DNA from: Roseibium sp.
GTDB taxonomy: Bacteria > Pseudomonadota > Alphaproteobacteria > Rhizobiales > Stappiaceae
Reading direction: 5' to 3'
Assembly: GCA_017643215.1 (NCBI GenBank)
Contig: JAEPNV010000006.1
Coordinates: 224,587 to 288,586, forward strand
DNA length: 64,000 nt
The translations under genes and the position numbers were made by a program. Numbering within the stretch: the stretch's first letter is position 1; the number at the start of each line of letters is the position of its first letter. Below are positions 8,877-18,003 of the stretch, in pieces. The notes under the pieces were generated by a model. That model was not told where the DNA came from, made no database searches, and saw nothing but the letters and a program-made list of their open reading frames with translations.

Positions 8877-10043
8877 ATGGCCCGACCCGGTCCAGTCTAT
8901 CTCGATCACAACGCCGGGGCGCCAATGCGCCCGGCGGTTCGCGATGCGATGGTTGCCGCGATTGGCGTGACTGGCAATCCGTCGTCCGTCCACGCAGATG
9001 GGCGGGCCCAGCGTGCCCGGATTGAATGCGCGCGGGAAAAGGTGGCCGGTCTTTGCGGCGTGCCGGCACGGGGAGTGATTTTCACGTCCGGCGCCACGGA
9101 GGCAAATGTCACCGCGCTGACACCGGCCTGGCAGGACCAAGGCGCGCCTCTGTATCTCGAGCGCTTGTTGCGCGGCGCAACGGAGCATCCTTCGGTGGCC
9201 GCGGGCGGTCGGTTTCCGGTGAAGGATCAGTGCGTTGTTCCGGTCCAGAAAGACGGTCAATTGGACATTGCAGCGCTTGAGCTGGCGCTGGCGGACGGTG
9301 GGCCCGCGCTTGTGTCGGTGATGGCGGCGAACAACGAAACCGGCGTGATCCAGCCCCTTGAGGAGATCGGCGCCCGTGTGCGCCGGTACGGCGGTGTCTT
9401 TCATGTCGATGCCGTTCAAGCCGCCGGACGTGTGCCGATCGACATGGAGGCCTGGCAGGCCGACGCGATCTCGCTCTCCGCGCACAAGATGGGTGGGCCC
9501 CAGGGAGCCGGAGCGCTTGTTGTGCGCTCCTCGGCGCGGGTTCCCGCGCCGCTTTTGACCGGTGGCGGTCAAGAGAACTGGCGCCGGGCAGGAACAGAGA
9601 ACGTTGCCGCGATTGCAGGTTTTGGGGCTGCGGCCGATGCAGCGGCCAAAGAGGCACAGGACGCGCGGCGCTTGAAGGACCTTCGGGACCGGTTGGAACA
9701 GGGCGTTCAGGCGATTTGTCCGCAAGCCCATGTCTTCGGCAAGGATGCGCCGCGGCTAGGCAACACGACCTGTTTCGCTGTCAGAGGAATTTTGGCCGAA
9801 ACGGCGCTGATCGCTTTCGATCTGGAACGCGTATCTGTGTCATCGGGGTCTGCCTGTTCATCGGGAAAAGTGTCGGTGTCACATGTACTGATGGCCATGG
9901 GGGAGGAAGAGGCACTCGCGCGCTGTGCCCTCCGGGTCAGTTTGGGCTGGGACACAAGTGCCCCCGATGTGGAGAGATTTCTTGAGGTTTGGCCGGCCAT
10001 CGTTGACCGGTTGAACCCGTCCGCACGCAGCAAGGCTGCGTGA
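8877..10043 (+). CDS. Cysteine desulfurase (NifS/IscS-like), first gene of the suf operon
   Basis: A 388-residue PLP enzyme that takes sulfur from cysteine for Fe-S cluster assembly. It starts with [13 protein letters not shown]. The PLP-binding lysine lies in [16 protein letters not shown] (about residue 206), and the persulfide cysteine in [17 protein letters not shown] (about residue 326), which gives a group I (NifS/IscS) loop unlike the group II SufS further down the operon. ATG 8877 was chosen over an in-frame ATG at 8811 because homologues begin just before the conserved YLDHNA. It leads into sufB after 112 bases. Confidence 0.93.
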   Translation: MARPGPVYLDHNAGAPMRPAVRDAMVAAIGVTGNPSSVHADGRAQRARIECAREKVAGLCGVPARGVIFTSGATEANVTALTPAWQDQGAPLYLERLLRGATEHPSVAAGGRFPVKDQCVVPVQKDGQLDIAALELALADGGPALVSVMAANNETGVIQPLEEIGARVRRYGGVFHVDAVQAAGRVPIDMEAWQADAISLSAHKMGGPQGAGALVVRSSARVPAPLLTGGGQENWRRAGTENVAAIAGFGAAADAAAKEAQDARRLKDLRDRLEQGVQAICPQAHVFGKDAPRLGNTTCFAVRGILAETALIAFDLERVSVSSGSACSSGKVSVSHVLMAMGEEEALARCALRVSLGWDTSAPDVERFLEVWPAIVDRLNPSARSKAA

Positions 10044-10155
10044 ATGCGCGGTAATCGCCGCGAATGAAATGCAACAAGGCGCCTGCCGGCAAGGCTCGGG
10101 TCAGGCGGAACATCAATCAGGCGGGGCGTGGGGCCACGCGAAACGGAGAGACGAC

Positions 10156-11628
10156 ATGCCGGCTGTGCAGGAAACGATCGATCAGGTCAAAGCGATCGAT
10201 GTTGACCAGTATAAATATGGCTTTGTGACTGAGATCGAATCGGAAAAGGGCGCGAAGGGCCTTTCCGAGGAAACCGTTCGGTTCCTCTCCGCAAAAAAAG
10301 ACGAACCTGAATGGATGACCGAGTGGCGCCTGGATGCGCTGCGCCGGTTCAAGACCATGCTCGAGCCGTCCTGGGCACGCGTGTCCTATCCGGACATCGA
10401 CTTCGACGAGCTCTACTACTGGGCGGCGCCCAAATCCGTCGAGGGACCAAAGAGCCTGGATGAAGTTGATCCGGAACTGCTGGCGACCTACGAAAAACTC
10501 GGCATTCCGCTTGCCGAACAGGAGATTTTGGCCGGTGTCGAGCCGAAGAACCGGGTGGCGGTTGACGCGGTGTTTGATTCCGTTTCGGTTGTGACGACGT
10601 TCAAGGAAGAGCTGAAAAAGGCTGGCGTCATTTTCTGCTCGATCTCCGAGGCCGTGCGCGAGTACCCCGACCTTGTGAAGAAGTATCTCGGCTCGGTGGT
10701 TCCGGTCACGGACAACTTCTACGCAACGCTCAATTCGGCGGTGTTCTCCGACGGGTCGTTTGTCTATGTGCCGGAAGGCGTGCGCTGCCCAATGGAGCTG
10801 TCGACCTATTTCCGCATCAACGAGCAGAACACAGGCCAGTTCGAGCGAACGCTGATCATCGCCGAAAAGGGCTCCTACGTCTCCTATCTTGAAGGCTGCA
10901 CCGCGCCGCAGCGGGACGAGAACCAGCTTCACGCCGCGGTCGTGGAACTGGTGGCTCTCGACGATGCGGAGATCAAGTATTCGACGGTTCAGAACTGGTA
11001 CCCGGGCGACAAGGACGGCAAGGGCGGCATCTACAATTTCGTCACCAAGCGCGGCGATTGCCGGGGCCGGAATTCCAAGATCTCCTGGACCCAGGTCGAA
11101 ACCGGGTCTGCGATCACCTGGAAATATCCGTCCTGCATCCTGCGCGGCGACAATTCGCGCGGCGAGTTTTATTCGATCGCCGTGTCGAACGGCCACCAGC
11201 AGGTCGACAGCGGCACGAAGATGATCCATCTCGGCAAAAACACGTCGAGCCGGATCATTTCCAAGGGCATTTCGGCGGGCGTGTCGCAAAACACTTATCG
11301 CGGACTTGTGTCTGCCCACCGCAAGGCCAGCAACGCGCGCAACTTCACCCAGTGTGACTCGCTGCTGATCGGCCAGGACTGCGGGGCGCACACGGTCCCT
11401 TACATTGAATCGAAAAACGCATCGGCTGTGTTCGAGCATGAGGCGACGACATCAAAGATCTCCGACGATCAGATGTTTTATTGCCTGCAGCGCGGCTTGT
11501 CCGAAGAAGAGGCCGTGGCGCTGATCGTCAACGGTTTCGTCAAGGACGTCATTCAGCAGCTGCCGATGGAATTCGCCGTCGAAGCCCAGAAGCTGATCTC
11601 GATCAGCCTGGAAGGGTCGGTCGGCTAA
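10156..11628 (+). CDS. sufB: Fe-S cluster assembly scaffold SufB
   Basis: A 490-residue component of the SufBC2D complex, which builds Fe-S clusters in the cytoplasm. It is recognised by [10 protein letters not shown] at the N-terminus, [18 protein letters not shown], the beta-helix core ([22 protein letters not shown] cut into its parts [12 protein letters not shown] and [10 protein letters not shown]) and [14 protein letters not shown] with the conserved C-terminal cysteine (about residue 399). ATG 10156 follows GGAGAG at good spacing. It is cotranscribed with the upstream desulfurase and downstream sufCD. Confidence 0.97.
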   Translation: MPAVQETIDQVKAIDVDQYKYGFVTEIESEKGAKGLSEETVRFLSAKKDEPEWMTEWRLDALRRFKTMLEPSWARVSYPDIDFDELYYWAAPKSVEGPKSLDEVDPELLATYEKLGIPLAEQEILAGVEPKNRVAVDAVFDSVSVVTTFKEELKKAGVIFCSISEAVREYPDLVKKYLGSVVPVTDNFYATLNSAVFSDGSFVYVPEGVRCPMELSTYFRINEQNTGQFERTLIIAEKGSYVSYLEGCTAPQRDENQLHAAVVELVALDDAEIKYSTVQNWYPGDKDGKGGIYNFVTKRGDCRGRNSKISWTQVETGSAITWKYPSCILRGDNSRGEFYSIAVSNGHQQVDSGTKMIHLGKNTSSRIISKGISAGVSQNTYRGLVSAHRKASNARNFTQCDSLLIGQDCGAHTVPYIESKNASAVFEHEATTSKISDDQMFYCLQRGLSEEEAVALIVNGFVKDVIQQLPMEFAVEAQKLISISLEGSVG

Positions 11629-11692
11629 TAGGCCATCGTTAGCAATTCGGAATTCGGGCCCCGTGGCCCCACTGGAACGAGGATACTCTCTC

Positions 11693-12448
11693 ATGCTTGA
11701 GATCAAAAACCTGCACGCCCGTATCGCCGAAGACGAGGCGGAAATCCTGCGCGGCATCGACCTCACTGTAAATCCGGGCGAGGTCCACGCCGTGATGGGC
11801 CCGAACGGCTCGGGCAAGTCGACGCTGTCCTACATTCTGGCCGGCAAGGAAGACTACGAAATCACCGAGGGTGAGATTCTGTTCAACGGCGAGAACATGC
11901 TTGACATGGAGCCGGACGAGCGCGCAGCGGCCGGCATGTTCCTGGCCTTTCAGTACCCGATCGAAATTCCGGGCGTTGCCACCATGGAGTTCCTGAAAAC
12001 GGCTTTGAACGCGCAGCGCAAGGCGCGGGGCGAGGATCCGCTGTCGATCCCGGACTTTATGAAAACGGTGAAGGCCAAAGCGGCTGACCTCAACATCTCC
12101 ATGGACATGCTCAAGCGTCCGCTGAATGTCGGTTTCTCCGGCGGGGAGAAAAAGCGCTCTGAAATCCTGCAGATGTCCTTGCTGGAGCCGAAATTGTGTG
12201 TGCTCGACGAGACCGATTCCGGCCTCGATATCGATGCTCTGCGCATTGTGTCGGAAGGCGTCAACAAGTTGCGCTCTCCGGAGCGGGCCATGGTGGTCAT
12301 TACCCACTACCAGCGTTTGCTTGACCACATTGTGCCGGACGTCGTCCACGTTTTGTCCAGGGGCAAGATCGTCAAGACCGGCGACAAGGCGCTGGCGCTT
12401 GAGCTGGAGAAGAATGGTTACGCCGACTACGTCGACGCTGCGGCTTGA
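11693..12448 (+). CDS. sufC: Fe-S cluster assembly ATPase SufC
   Basis: A 251-residue ABC-type ATPase that drives the SufBCD scaffold. Walker A is GPNGSGKST (about residues 36-44), the Q-loop lies in LAFQYPIEIPG, the signature is FSGGEKKRSEI (about residue 149) and Walker B ends in CVLDETDSGLDID. It is a soluble cytosolic member of the ABC superfamily with no membrane partner. ATG 11693 has GAGGA upstream. A 64-base gap separates it from sufB. Confidence 0.97.
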   Translation: MLEIKNLHARIAEDEAEILRGIDLTVNPGEVHAVMGPNGSGKSTLSYILAGKEDYEITEGEILFNGENMLDMEPDERAAAGMFLAFQYPIEIPGVATMEFLKTALNAQRKARGEDPLSIPDFMKTVKAKAADLNISMDMLKRPLNVGFSGGEKKRSEILQMSLLEPKLCVLDETDSGLDIDALRIVSEGVNKLRSPERAMVVITHYQRLLDHIVPDVVHVLSRGKIVKTGDKALALELEKNGYADYVDAAA

Positions 12449-12465
12449 GCCACAAGGAGAGCGAG

Positions 12466-13788
12466 ATGAACGCCAACACGACCATCACGCACACGCAGGG
12501 CGAAACCCAGCTCATGGCGCGTTTCGAAACGGTGCGCGAAGAGCTTGCTGGATCGGTGTCCGTCGATGCCTTGCGCAGTGCGGCCGCGGCCCAGCTTCGT
12601 CAGGCCGGACTGCCGCACCGCCGCGTCGAGGAGTACAAATACTCCGACCTTCGCGCCTTCATGAAGTCGGCGGCGCCCTTGGCCACCCCGTCGGCTGCCC
12701 CCGACATTGAAGCGGCGCTTTCGGCGCTCGACAGCTACGGGGATCTGGAGCGCCATCGGATTGTCATCGCCAATGGCAGTTACCGTGCCGAATTCAGTGA
12801 CGCGGCCGCTCTGGCCGAAGACGGTGTCACCGTGGCGGATTTTTCCGCGGCGCTGACGGCCGATGACGGCGCCCAACTCCTGGCAACACCCCGGACCGCC
12901 GGTCAGGACGGACTGCTGGCGCTGAACACGGCATTCGTCCAAGGCGGTGTGGTGGTCGATGTGCGGGCCGGCACGACCGTGTCGAAACCGATCGAAATCG
13001 TCCATGTCGCGACCTCCGAAGGGGCCCAAGTTACGCGGTGCCGCATTGCGGTCGGCGAGGGCGCCGGATTGCGCCTGCTCGAGACCTTCACGGGCGATAT
13101 GGGCTCCGGTGAACTCAATGCGGTGTTCGACTATGCCGTCGGAGACCGCGCAAAACTGGCATCGACCCGTTTGATCGCCGGCGCGGCCGCCGGTCCGCGT
13201 CTTTTGACCACCATCGCGACGATTGGGGCGGATGCCGAGTTCAAGTCGCTCGGTTTCATTGCCGGCCCCGGTTTTGCCCGCAATCAGCAGTTCGTGAACT
13301 TCACCGGCGAGCATTCTGATGCCAAGATCTATGGCGTGAGCATGGCGCGCGGCACGAGCCTGGCGGATCAGACCCTGATCGTCGATCATGCCGTTCCGCA
13401 TTGTAACAGCCGAGAGTATTTCAAGACCGTTCTCGACGACAGTGCGCGGGGCGTTTACCAGGGGCGGATCAACGTCGCACCTCACGCTCAAAAGACCGAT
13501 GGCGAAATGATGACCCAGGCCCTGCTTCTGTCTGAGGAAGCGGAAATGGCGAACAAGCCCGAACTGGAGATTTTCGCGGACGATGTCGTTTGCGCGCATG
13601 GCGCGACCAGCGGACAGATCGACGAAGAGCTGTTGTTCTATCTGCGCGCGCGCGGCATTCCGGAGGATGAGGCGCAAACGCTTCTGATCATGGCGTTCCT
13701 GTCCGAGGCGATTGAAGAGTTTGACGAAGAAGACGTGACCGAGGTCCTTGAGGCCCGTGTTCGCGACTGGCTTGCCGTCAAGAACTGA
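12466..13788 (+). CDS. sufD: Fe-S cluster assembly protein SufD
   Basis: A 440-residue paralogue of SufB that pairs with it in SufBC2D and is linked to iron entry. Motifs: RRVEEYKYSDLRAF near the N-terminus, the beta-helix region, then DQTLIVDHAVPHCNSREYFK and VCAHGATSGQIDEELLFYLR near the C-terminus, the last being a hallmark of SufD with its conserved histidine. ATG 12466 with AAGGAGAG upstream is preferred to a TTG at 12445 overlapping the sufC stop. Confidence 0.95.
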   Translation: MNANTTITHTQGETQLMARFETVREELAGSVSVDALRSAAAAQLRQAGLPHRRVEEYKYSDLRAFMKSAAPLATPSAAPDIEAALSALDSYGDLERHRIVIANGSYRAEFSDAAALAEDGVTVADFSAALTADDGAQLLATPRTAGQDGLLALNTAFVQGGVVVDVRAGTTVSKPIEIVHVATSEGAQVTRCRIAVGEGAGLRLLETFTGDMGSGELNAVFDYAVGDRAKLASTRLIAGAAAGPRLLTTIATIGADAEFKSLGFIAGPGFARNQQFVNFTGEHSDAKIYGVSMARGTSLADQTLIVDHAVPHCNSREYFKTVLDDSARGVYQGRINVAPHAQKTDGEMMTQALLLSEEAEMANKPELEIFADDVVCAHGATSGQIDEELLFYLRARGIPEDEAQTLLIMAFLSEAIEEFDEEDVTEVLEARVRDWLAVKN

Positions 13789-13802
13789 AGGAGCAGCGCC
13801 GC

Positions 13803-15059
13803 ATGACGGTCGCAACCGCATATTCCGACGCCGATACACCGGCCTACGACGTCGAGGCGATTCGCGCGGATTTTCCAATCCTGTCCCGTGAGGTCTACGG
13901 CAAGCCGTTGGTTTATCTCGACAACGGCGCGTCGGCGCAAAAACCGCGGGCGGTGATTGACGCGGTGTCGGAAGCCTATTCGCATGAGTACGCGAACGTC
14001 CATCGCGGCCTGCACTACCTGTCGAACACCGCGACAGACAATTATGAGGCGGCGCGCGAAAAGGTCCGCAGATTCTTGAACGCGCCGTCCGTCGATGAGA
14101 TTGTTTTCACCCGGTCGACGACAGAAGCCATCAATCTGGTTTCCTACGGCCTCGGGGCCGAAACATTTGGGCAAGGCGACGAGATCGTCCTGTCGATCAT
14201 GGAACACCATTCCAACATCGTGCCCTGGCATTTCCACCGGGAGCGGCACGGTGCGGTGCTGAAATGGGTCTATGTCAACGAAGATGGCACGTTTGACCTC
14301 GACGCGTTCGCGGACGCGTTGACGGACCGAACGAAACTCGTCGCAATCACCCATATGTCCAACGTCCTCGGCACGGTGGTCCCGGTGAAGGAAGTGTGCC
14401 GGATCGCCCATGAGCGCGGTATTCCGGTTCTTGTCGATGGCAGCCAGGCCGCCGTCCACATGCCGGTCGACGTCCAGGATCTTGGATGCGACTACTACTG
14501 CTTTACCGGCCATAAGGTCTACGGACCGTCGGGTATTGGCGTTCTGTGGGCCAAGACGGAACACTTGAGGGCCATGAAACCGTTCAACGGTGGTGGCGAG
14601 ATGATTCTTGACGTCACCGAGGACATGGTGACCTACAACGATCCGCCGCACCGGTTCGAGGCCGGCACGCCGCCGATCGTTCAGGCGATTGGCTTAGGCG
14701 CGGCGCTGGACTACATGGACCGGATCGGCCGCGACAACATTGCCCGCCACGAGGCTGACCTCAAAGACTACGCGCACCAGCGTCTATCAGAGATCAACTC
14801 GTTGCGGATCTTTGGGACCGCGCCCGACAAGGGTGCCATCGTTGCCTTTGAAATCAAGGATGCGCACGCCCATGATATCGCGACGATTATTGACAGGGCT
14901 GGCGTCGCGGTCCGCGCCGGCACTCATTGCGCTCAGCCGCTGCTTGCGCGCTACGGTGTAACCTCGACATGCCGGGCAAGCTTCGGCATGTATAACACCC
15001 GTGGGGAAGTGGACGCGCTCTGTGAAGCGCTGATGAAGGCACAGACGTTCTTCGGCTAA
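13803..15059 (+). CDS. sufS: Cysteine desulfurase SufS
   Basis: A 418-residue group II desulfurase, sulfur donor to SufBCD. It carries DFPILSREVYGKPLVYLDNG, the PLP lysine in FTGHKVYGPSGIGVLW (about residue 238), the active cysteine in RAGTHCAQPLL (about residue 376) and the terminal TCRASFGMYNTREEV-like segment (TCRASFGMYNTRGEV). No sufE or sufU follows it, so its sulfur acceptor is elsewhere or is replaced. It starts 14 bases after sufD, behind GAAGGAG. Confidence 0.96.
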   Translation: MTVATAYSDADTPAYDVEAIRADFPILSREVYGKPLVYLDNGASAQKPRAVIDAVSEAYSHEYANVHRGLHYLSNTATDNYEAAREKVRRFLNAPSVDEIVFTRSTTEAINLVSYGLGAETFGQGDEIVLSIMEHHSNIVPWHFHRERHGAVLKWVYVNEDGTFDLDAFADALTDRTKLVAITHMSNVLGTVVPVKEVCRIAHERGIPVLVDGSQAAVHMPVDVQDLGCDYYCFTGHKVYGPSGIGVLWAKTEHLRAMKPFNGGGEMILDVTEDMVTYNDPPHRFEAGTPPIVQAIGLGAALDYMDRIGRDNIARHEADLKDYAHQRLSEINSLRIFGTAPDKGAIVAFEIKDAHAHDIATIIDRAGVAVRAGTHCAQPLLARYGVTSTCRASFGMYNTRGEVDALCEALMKAQTFFG

Positions 15060-15071
15060 GGGGTCTGAGTA

Positions 15072-15467
15072 ATGGACAACATGACGACGATGGACACACA
15101 GGTGGACGGGGATGAACTGCGGGCGGAAGTCGCGTCCGGTTCAGCCATACCGGCAGACGAACTGGAGCGCCTGACGACTGACATCGTCGGCGCGCTCAAG
15201 ACGGTCTACGATCCCGAAATTCCCTGCGATATCTACGAACTGGGGCTGATCTACAAGGTCGATATCGAAGACGACCGGTCGATCAAGATCGACATGACCT
15301 TGACGGCGCCGGGATGTCCGGTCGCTGGTGAGATGCCTGGCTGGGTGGAAGATGCCGTTTCCTCCGTGGCCGGCGTTGGCCCCGTCAATGTCGACATGGT
15401 GTTCGATCCGCCCTGGACGCCGGACCGGATGTCGGATGAAGCAAAAGTGGCGCTCAACTGGTATTGA
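15072..15467 (+). CDS. sufT: SufT-like MIP18/DUF59 Fe-S assembly protein
   Basis: A 131-residue DUF59 protein. The domain is clear: ALKTVYDPEIPCDIYELGLI (about residues 41-60), then MTLTAPGCPVAGEM with the conserved cysteine, and VFDPPWTPDRMSDEA at the end. Members of this family (SufT, MIP18, PaaD) support delivery of Fe-S clusters to target proteins. It is the sixth gene of the operon, 12 bases after sufS. The N-terminal 35 residues are poorly conserved and may be disordered. Confidence 0.92.
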   Translation: MDNMTTMDTQVDGDELRAEVASGSAIPADELERLTTDIVGALKTVYDPEIPCDIYELGLIYKVDIEDDRSIKIDMTLTAPGCPVAGEMPGWVEDAVSSVAGVGPVNVDMVFDPPWTPDRMSDEAKVALNWY

Positions 15468-15529
15468 TCAATCTGGCCGGGCCTTTTGACGCTTAACCTG
15501 AATTCCTATATCAAGTTTATCAGGTCATC

Positions 15530-15560
15530 CGGCGGTTTGATTGACTCAGTCAAACCGCCG
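15530..15560. repeat. Inverted repeat between sufT and sufA
   Basis: CGGCGGTTTGA and TCAAACCGCCG form an 11-bp perfect stem around TTGACTCAG. No T-run follows, so it is not a classic terminator. It could attenuate or process the transcript before sufA, which is set off by 174 bases from sufT. Confidence 0.6.
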
Positions 15561-15641
15561 AAGGACGATTGGATTGAGAGCACTTCATCTGCGCCCGTTC
15601 GGGCGCCAGGTGGCCCCGACAGGTCTTGATGTGAGGAGATC

Positions 15642-16016
15642 ATGAACGCAGCCTCGAAATTCCAGGTGATGACATTGACCGACGCGGCCGCCGGCCGCGT
15701 GCGTGAGCTTGTGGACAACGCCGAACGGGATGTGCTCGGCCTGCGGGTCGGGATCAAGAAGGGCGGCTGCGCGGGCATGGAATACACCATGGATCTGGTC
15801 GACGAAGCGCAACCGGGCGATGACCGGATCGAGGACAAGGGCGCGACGCTTTTTGTCGATCCGTCCGCCGTGCTGTTTCTGCTGGGCACGGAGATGGATT
15901 TTGAAGTGACCAAATTCCGGTCGGGATTCGTGTTCAAGAATCCGAATGAGGTGTCGGCTTGCGGCTGCGGTGAATCGGTTTCGCTGCAAGCGGCTGATCC
16001 GGCCGCCGCGCACTGA
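15642..16016 (+). CDS. sufA: HesB/IscA-type Fe-S carrier SufA
   Basis: A 124-residue A-type carrier that moves Fe-S clusters from SufBCD to target proteins. The three conserved cysteines are in KKGGCAGMEYTMDL (about residue 43) and ACGCGESVSL (about residues 107-109). The last 15 residues are an Ala-rich tail. It follows sufT after 174 bases that hold a strong hairpin, and may be read by partial readthrough or from its own promoter. A second A-type carrier, ErpA, is encoded at 27386-27727. Confidence 0.93.
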   Translation: MNAASKFQVMTLTDAAAGRVRELVDNAERDVLGLRVGIKKGGCAGMEYTMDLVDEAQPGDDRIEDKGATLFVDPSAVLFLLGTEMDFEVTKFRSGFVFKNPNEVSACGCGESVSLQAADPAAAH

Positions 16017-16049
16017 CGGCCCGTCGGCAAGTTCTGGAAAAACACTGCC

Positions 16050-16724
16050 GTGAAACTGTTTAAGCGCTTGAAAGCTGACGCCGATTTGGCGTGGTCGGCT
16101 TACACCGAACACGCGTTCGTCACCCAGCTTGGGCGCGGTGAGCTGCCCGAGGATGCTTTTCGTCACTATCTTGTCCAGGATTATCTGTTCCTCATACAGT
16201 TTGCCCGGGCGTATGCGCTAGGTGTCTACAAAAGCCCGACTCTGGCCGACATGCGCATGTCGCTGGATGGGGTCAAAGCGATCCTGGACGTGGAGCTGGA
16301 TCTGCATGTGGAGCTTTGCACGGGCTGGGGCATGACGCGCAGCGAGCTCGAATCCGCGCCCGAGATGACCCAGACCATGGCTTACACCCGTTTTGTCCTT
16401 GAAGCGGGGATGGCAGGGGATTTGCTTGATCTCCAGGTCGCCTTGGCGCCGTGCATCATCGGCTACGCGGAGATCGGCGCTATGTTGCTGGACCGGCATG
16501 GAACGGAGATGGACGGCAATCCTTACCGTCGCTGGGTGGAAGAGTATTCCGGATCCGCCTATCAGGATTTGGCGCGTGCGTTCGGGGATTGGTTGGATTC
16601 GACGGCGGAAGTCTACATGACGGACGCCCGCTACCCGCGTCTTCTGGCAATATTCGGTAAGGCGTGCGCGCTGGAGGCCGATTTTTGGCAAATGGGCCTG
16701 GATTATCCGGATCGGACGCTATGA
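16050..16724 (+). CDS. tenA: TenA-family thiaminase II
   Basis: A 224-residue all-helical TenA protein. The cysteine in LAPCIIGYAEIG (about residue 136) corresponds to the catalytic cysteine of TenA proteins that hydrolyse aminopyrimidine breakdown products for thiamine salvage. EYSGSAYQDL and EADFWQMGLDY are other family segments. GTG 16050 is the likely start. It is 33 bases after sufA, so it may be read from the suf promoter, but no thi genes are nearby and no TPP riboswitch was seen. Confidence 0.9.
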   Translation: MKLFKRLKADADLAWSAYTEHAFVTQLGRGELPEDAFRHYLVQDYLFLIQFARAYALGVYKSPTLADMRMSLDGVKAILDVELDLHVELCTGWGMTRSELESAPEMTQTMAYTRFVLEAGMAGDLLDLQVALAPCIIGYAEIGAMLLDRHGTEMDGNPYRRWVEEYSGSAYQDLARAFGDWLDSTAEVYMTDARYPRLLAIFGKACALEADFWQMGLDYPDRTL

Positions 16725-16824
16725 TTCGTCCGGTGCAGATCGCTTTGTCCTGATCACCACGCAGAAAGCCATCCGAATCTGGTGGAATTGCCCCCGAACC
16801 GGTTGGTTGCCTGGGTGGGGCGTC

Positions 16825-17883
16825 TCAGGCAGCCCCGCTTTTGGCAGCTGCCGCAAGATCATCTTCCGTTTTCACACGGTTTCGGCCTTGGCGCTTGGCG
16901 AGGTACAACGCTTCGTCGGCGCGCGCGACGATTGTGTGGGCTGTATCGTCGGCCTTGAACGACGCAGCCCCGATGGAGATCGTGATCCGGCCGAGGTTTT
17001 CGCCCGTCGAACGCTTCACCAGCTCTTTCGACATGACTGAATTGCGGATGCGTTCGGAGACGTCGCAGGCGTCTGATAGCTTGGCGTTCGGCAAAAGGAT
17101 GGCAAACTCTTCGCCACCATAGCGGCATGCCGTATCGCCGCTTTTCAGATTGTGTTTCGTGGACAGGGCCACAAGACGAAGCACCTGGTCACCGGTCTGA
17201 TGTCCGAACGTGTCGTTGAATTTCTTGAAGTGGTCAATGTCGGTCAAAAGCAACGCGAAGCTCGTGCCGCTCTTCTGAGCCTGCCCGACCATCTTTTCAA
17301 GAGAACTATCGAAATGCTTGCGATTGCTGAGCGTGGTCAATTCATCGGTGAGCGATTCATAGCGGATGGTTTCAAGATTGGTCTGCAGCGTCTCGATCTG
17401 TCGTTTGGAATCGAGCAACTGGGTTTCCAGTTTTTTGTTGGATGCGACCGCCGCATGGGTCGACTTGACCAAGTGCGTAATGAAGACCTGTAGCTTGTCC
17501 GGGTCTTTGAACTTCTTCAGCTTCTCGCTGGCTTTCTCCAGCGCGGCGCCATAGTCGGAAGTGGCATCGGCACTCAGCTTGAGGGTGTCGACGATATCCT
17601 CCACTTCCTTCGACACCTTCTGGCCGACATTCTCCAGCTTGTCGCCCAATCTGCTCGGAGACAGAAATTGGTTGTACACTGACTGGATTTCAGCCGCTGT
17701 GATTTTACCTTTTTCCTTCAGTATCTTATTGATCGCGCCATTCAAGGCTTGATTGGAACCCGCTGAATAAGTGTACCAGATCTCATAGGAACGCGGGTAA
17801 GCAGGCAACGAACTGCGTTTAATATATGAAATAGCGGATTCGCCGTAGACGATGGTCCGCAAATGATCATCTTCGTCGGACAT
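16825..17883 (-). CDS. Diguanylate cyclase (GGDEF domain)
   Basis: About 352 residues. The C-terminal GGDEF domain (about residues 175-335) has the active-site signature YGGEEF, DIDHFKKFNDTFGHQTGDQVL and RITISIGAA, so it probably makes cyclic di-GMP. The inhibitory I-site RxxD before the signature reads KSGD, a conservative change. The N-terminal 170 residues are helical, without membrane segments, resembling cytoplasmic coiled-coil sensors. ATG 17883 was chosen; an in-frame GTG at 17895 adds four residues. It is convergent with tenA. Confidence 0.9.
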   Translation of the reverse strand: MSDEDDHLRTIVYGESAISYIKRSSLPAYPRSYEIWYTYSAGSNQALNGAINKILKEKGKITAAEIQSVYNQFLSPSRLGDKLENVGQKVSKEVEDIVDTLKLSADATSDYGAALEKASEKLKKFKDPDKLQVFITHLVKSTHAAVASNKKLETQLLDSKRQIETLQTNLETIRYESLTDELTTLSNRKHFDSSLEKMVGQAQKSGTSFALLLTDIDHFKKFNDTFGHQTGDQVLRLVALSTKHNLKSGDTACRYGGEEFAILLPNAKLSDACDVSERIRNSVMSKELVKRSTGENLGRITISIGAASFKADDTAHTIVARADEALYLAKRQGRNRVKTEDDLAAAAKSGAA

Positions 17884-18003
17884 AAGTGTGCTCACAATAA
17901 GCGCTTCACCATCCGCCCCACACGGAGGAAGCCCTTTGAGACACCATTGATTGGCAACAATTAAAGCCGGGTTAAGTATGCAGCGAAACCAGCTCCGAAA
18001 CCG

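Noticed and set aside
12427..13878. Long open frame opposite sufD
   Set aside because: Antisense shadow; sufD on the plus strand is certain.
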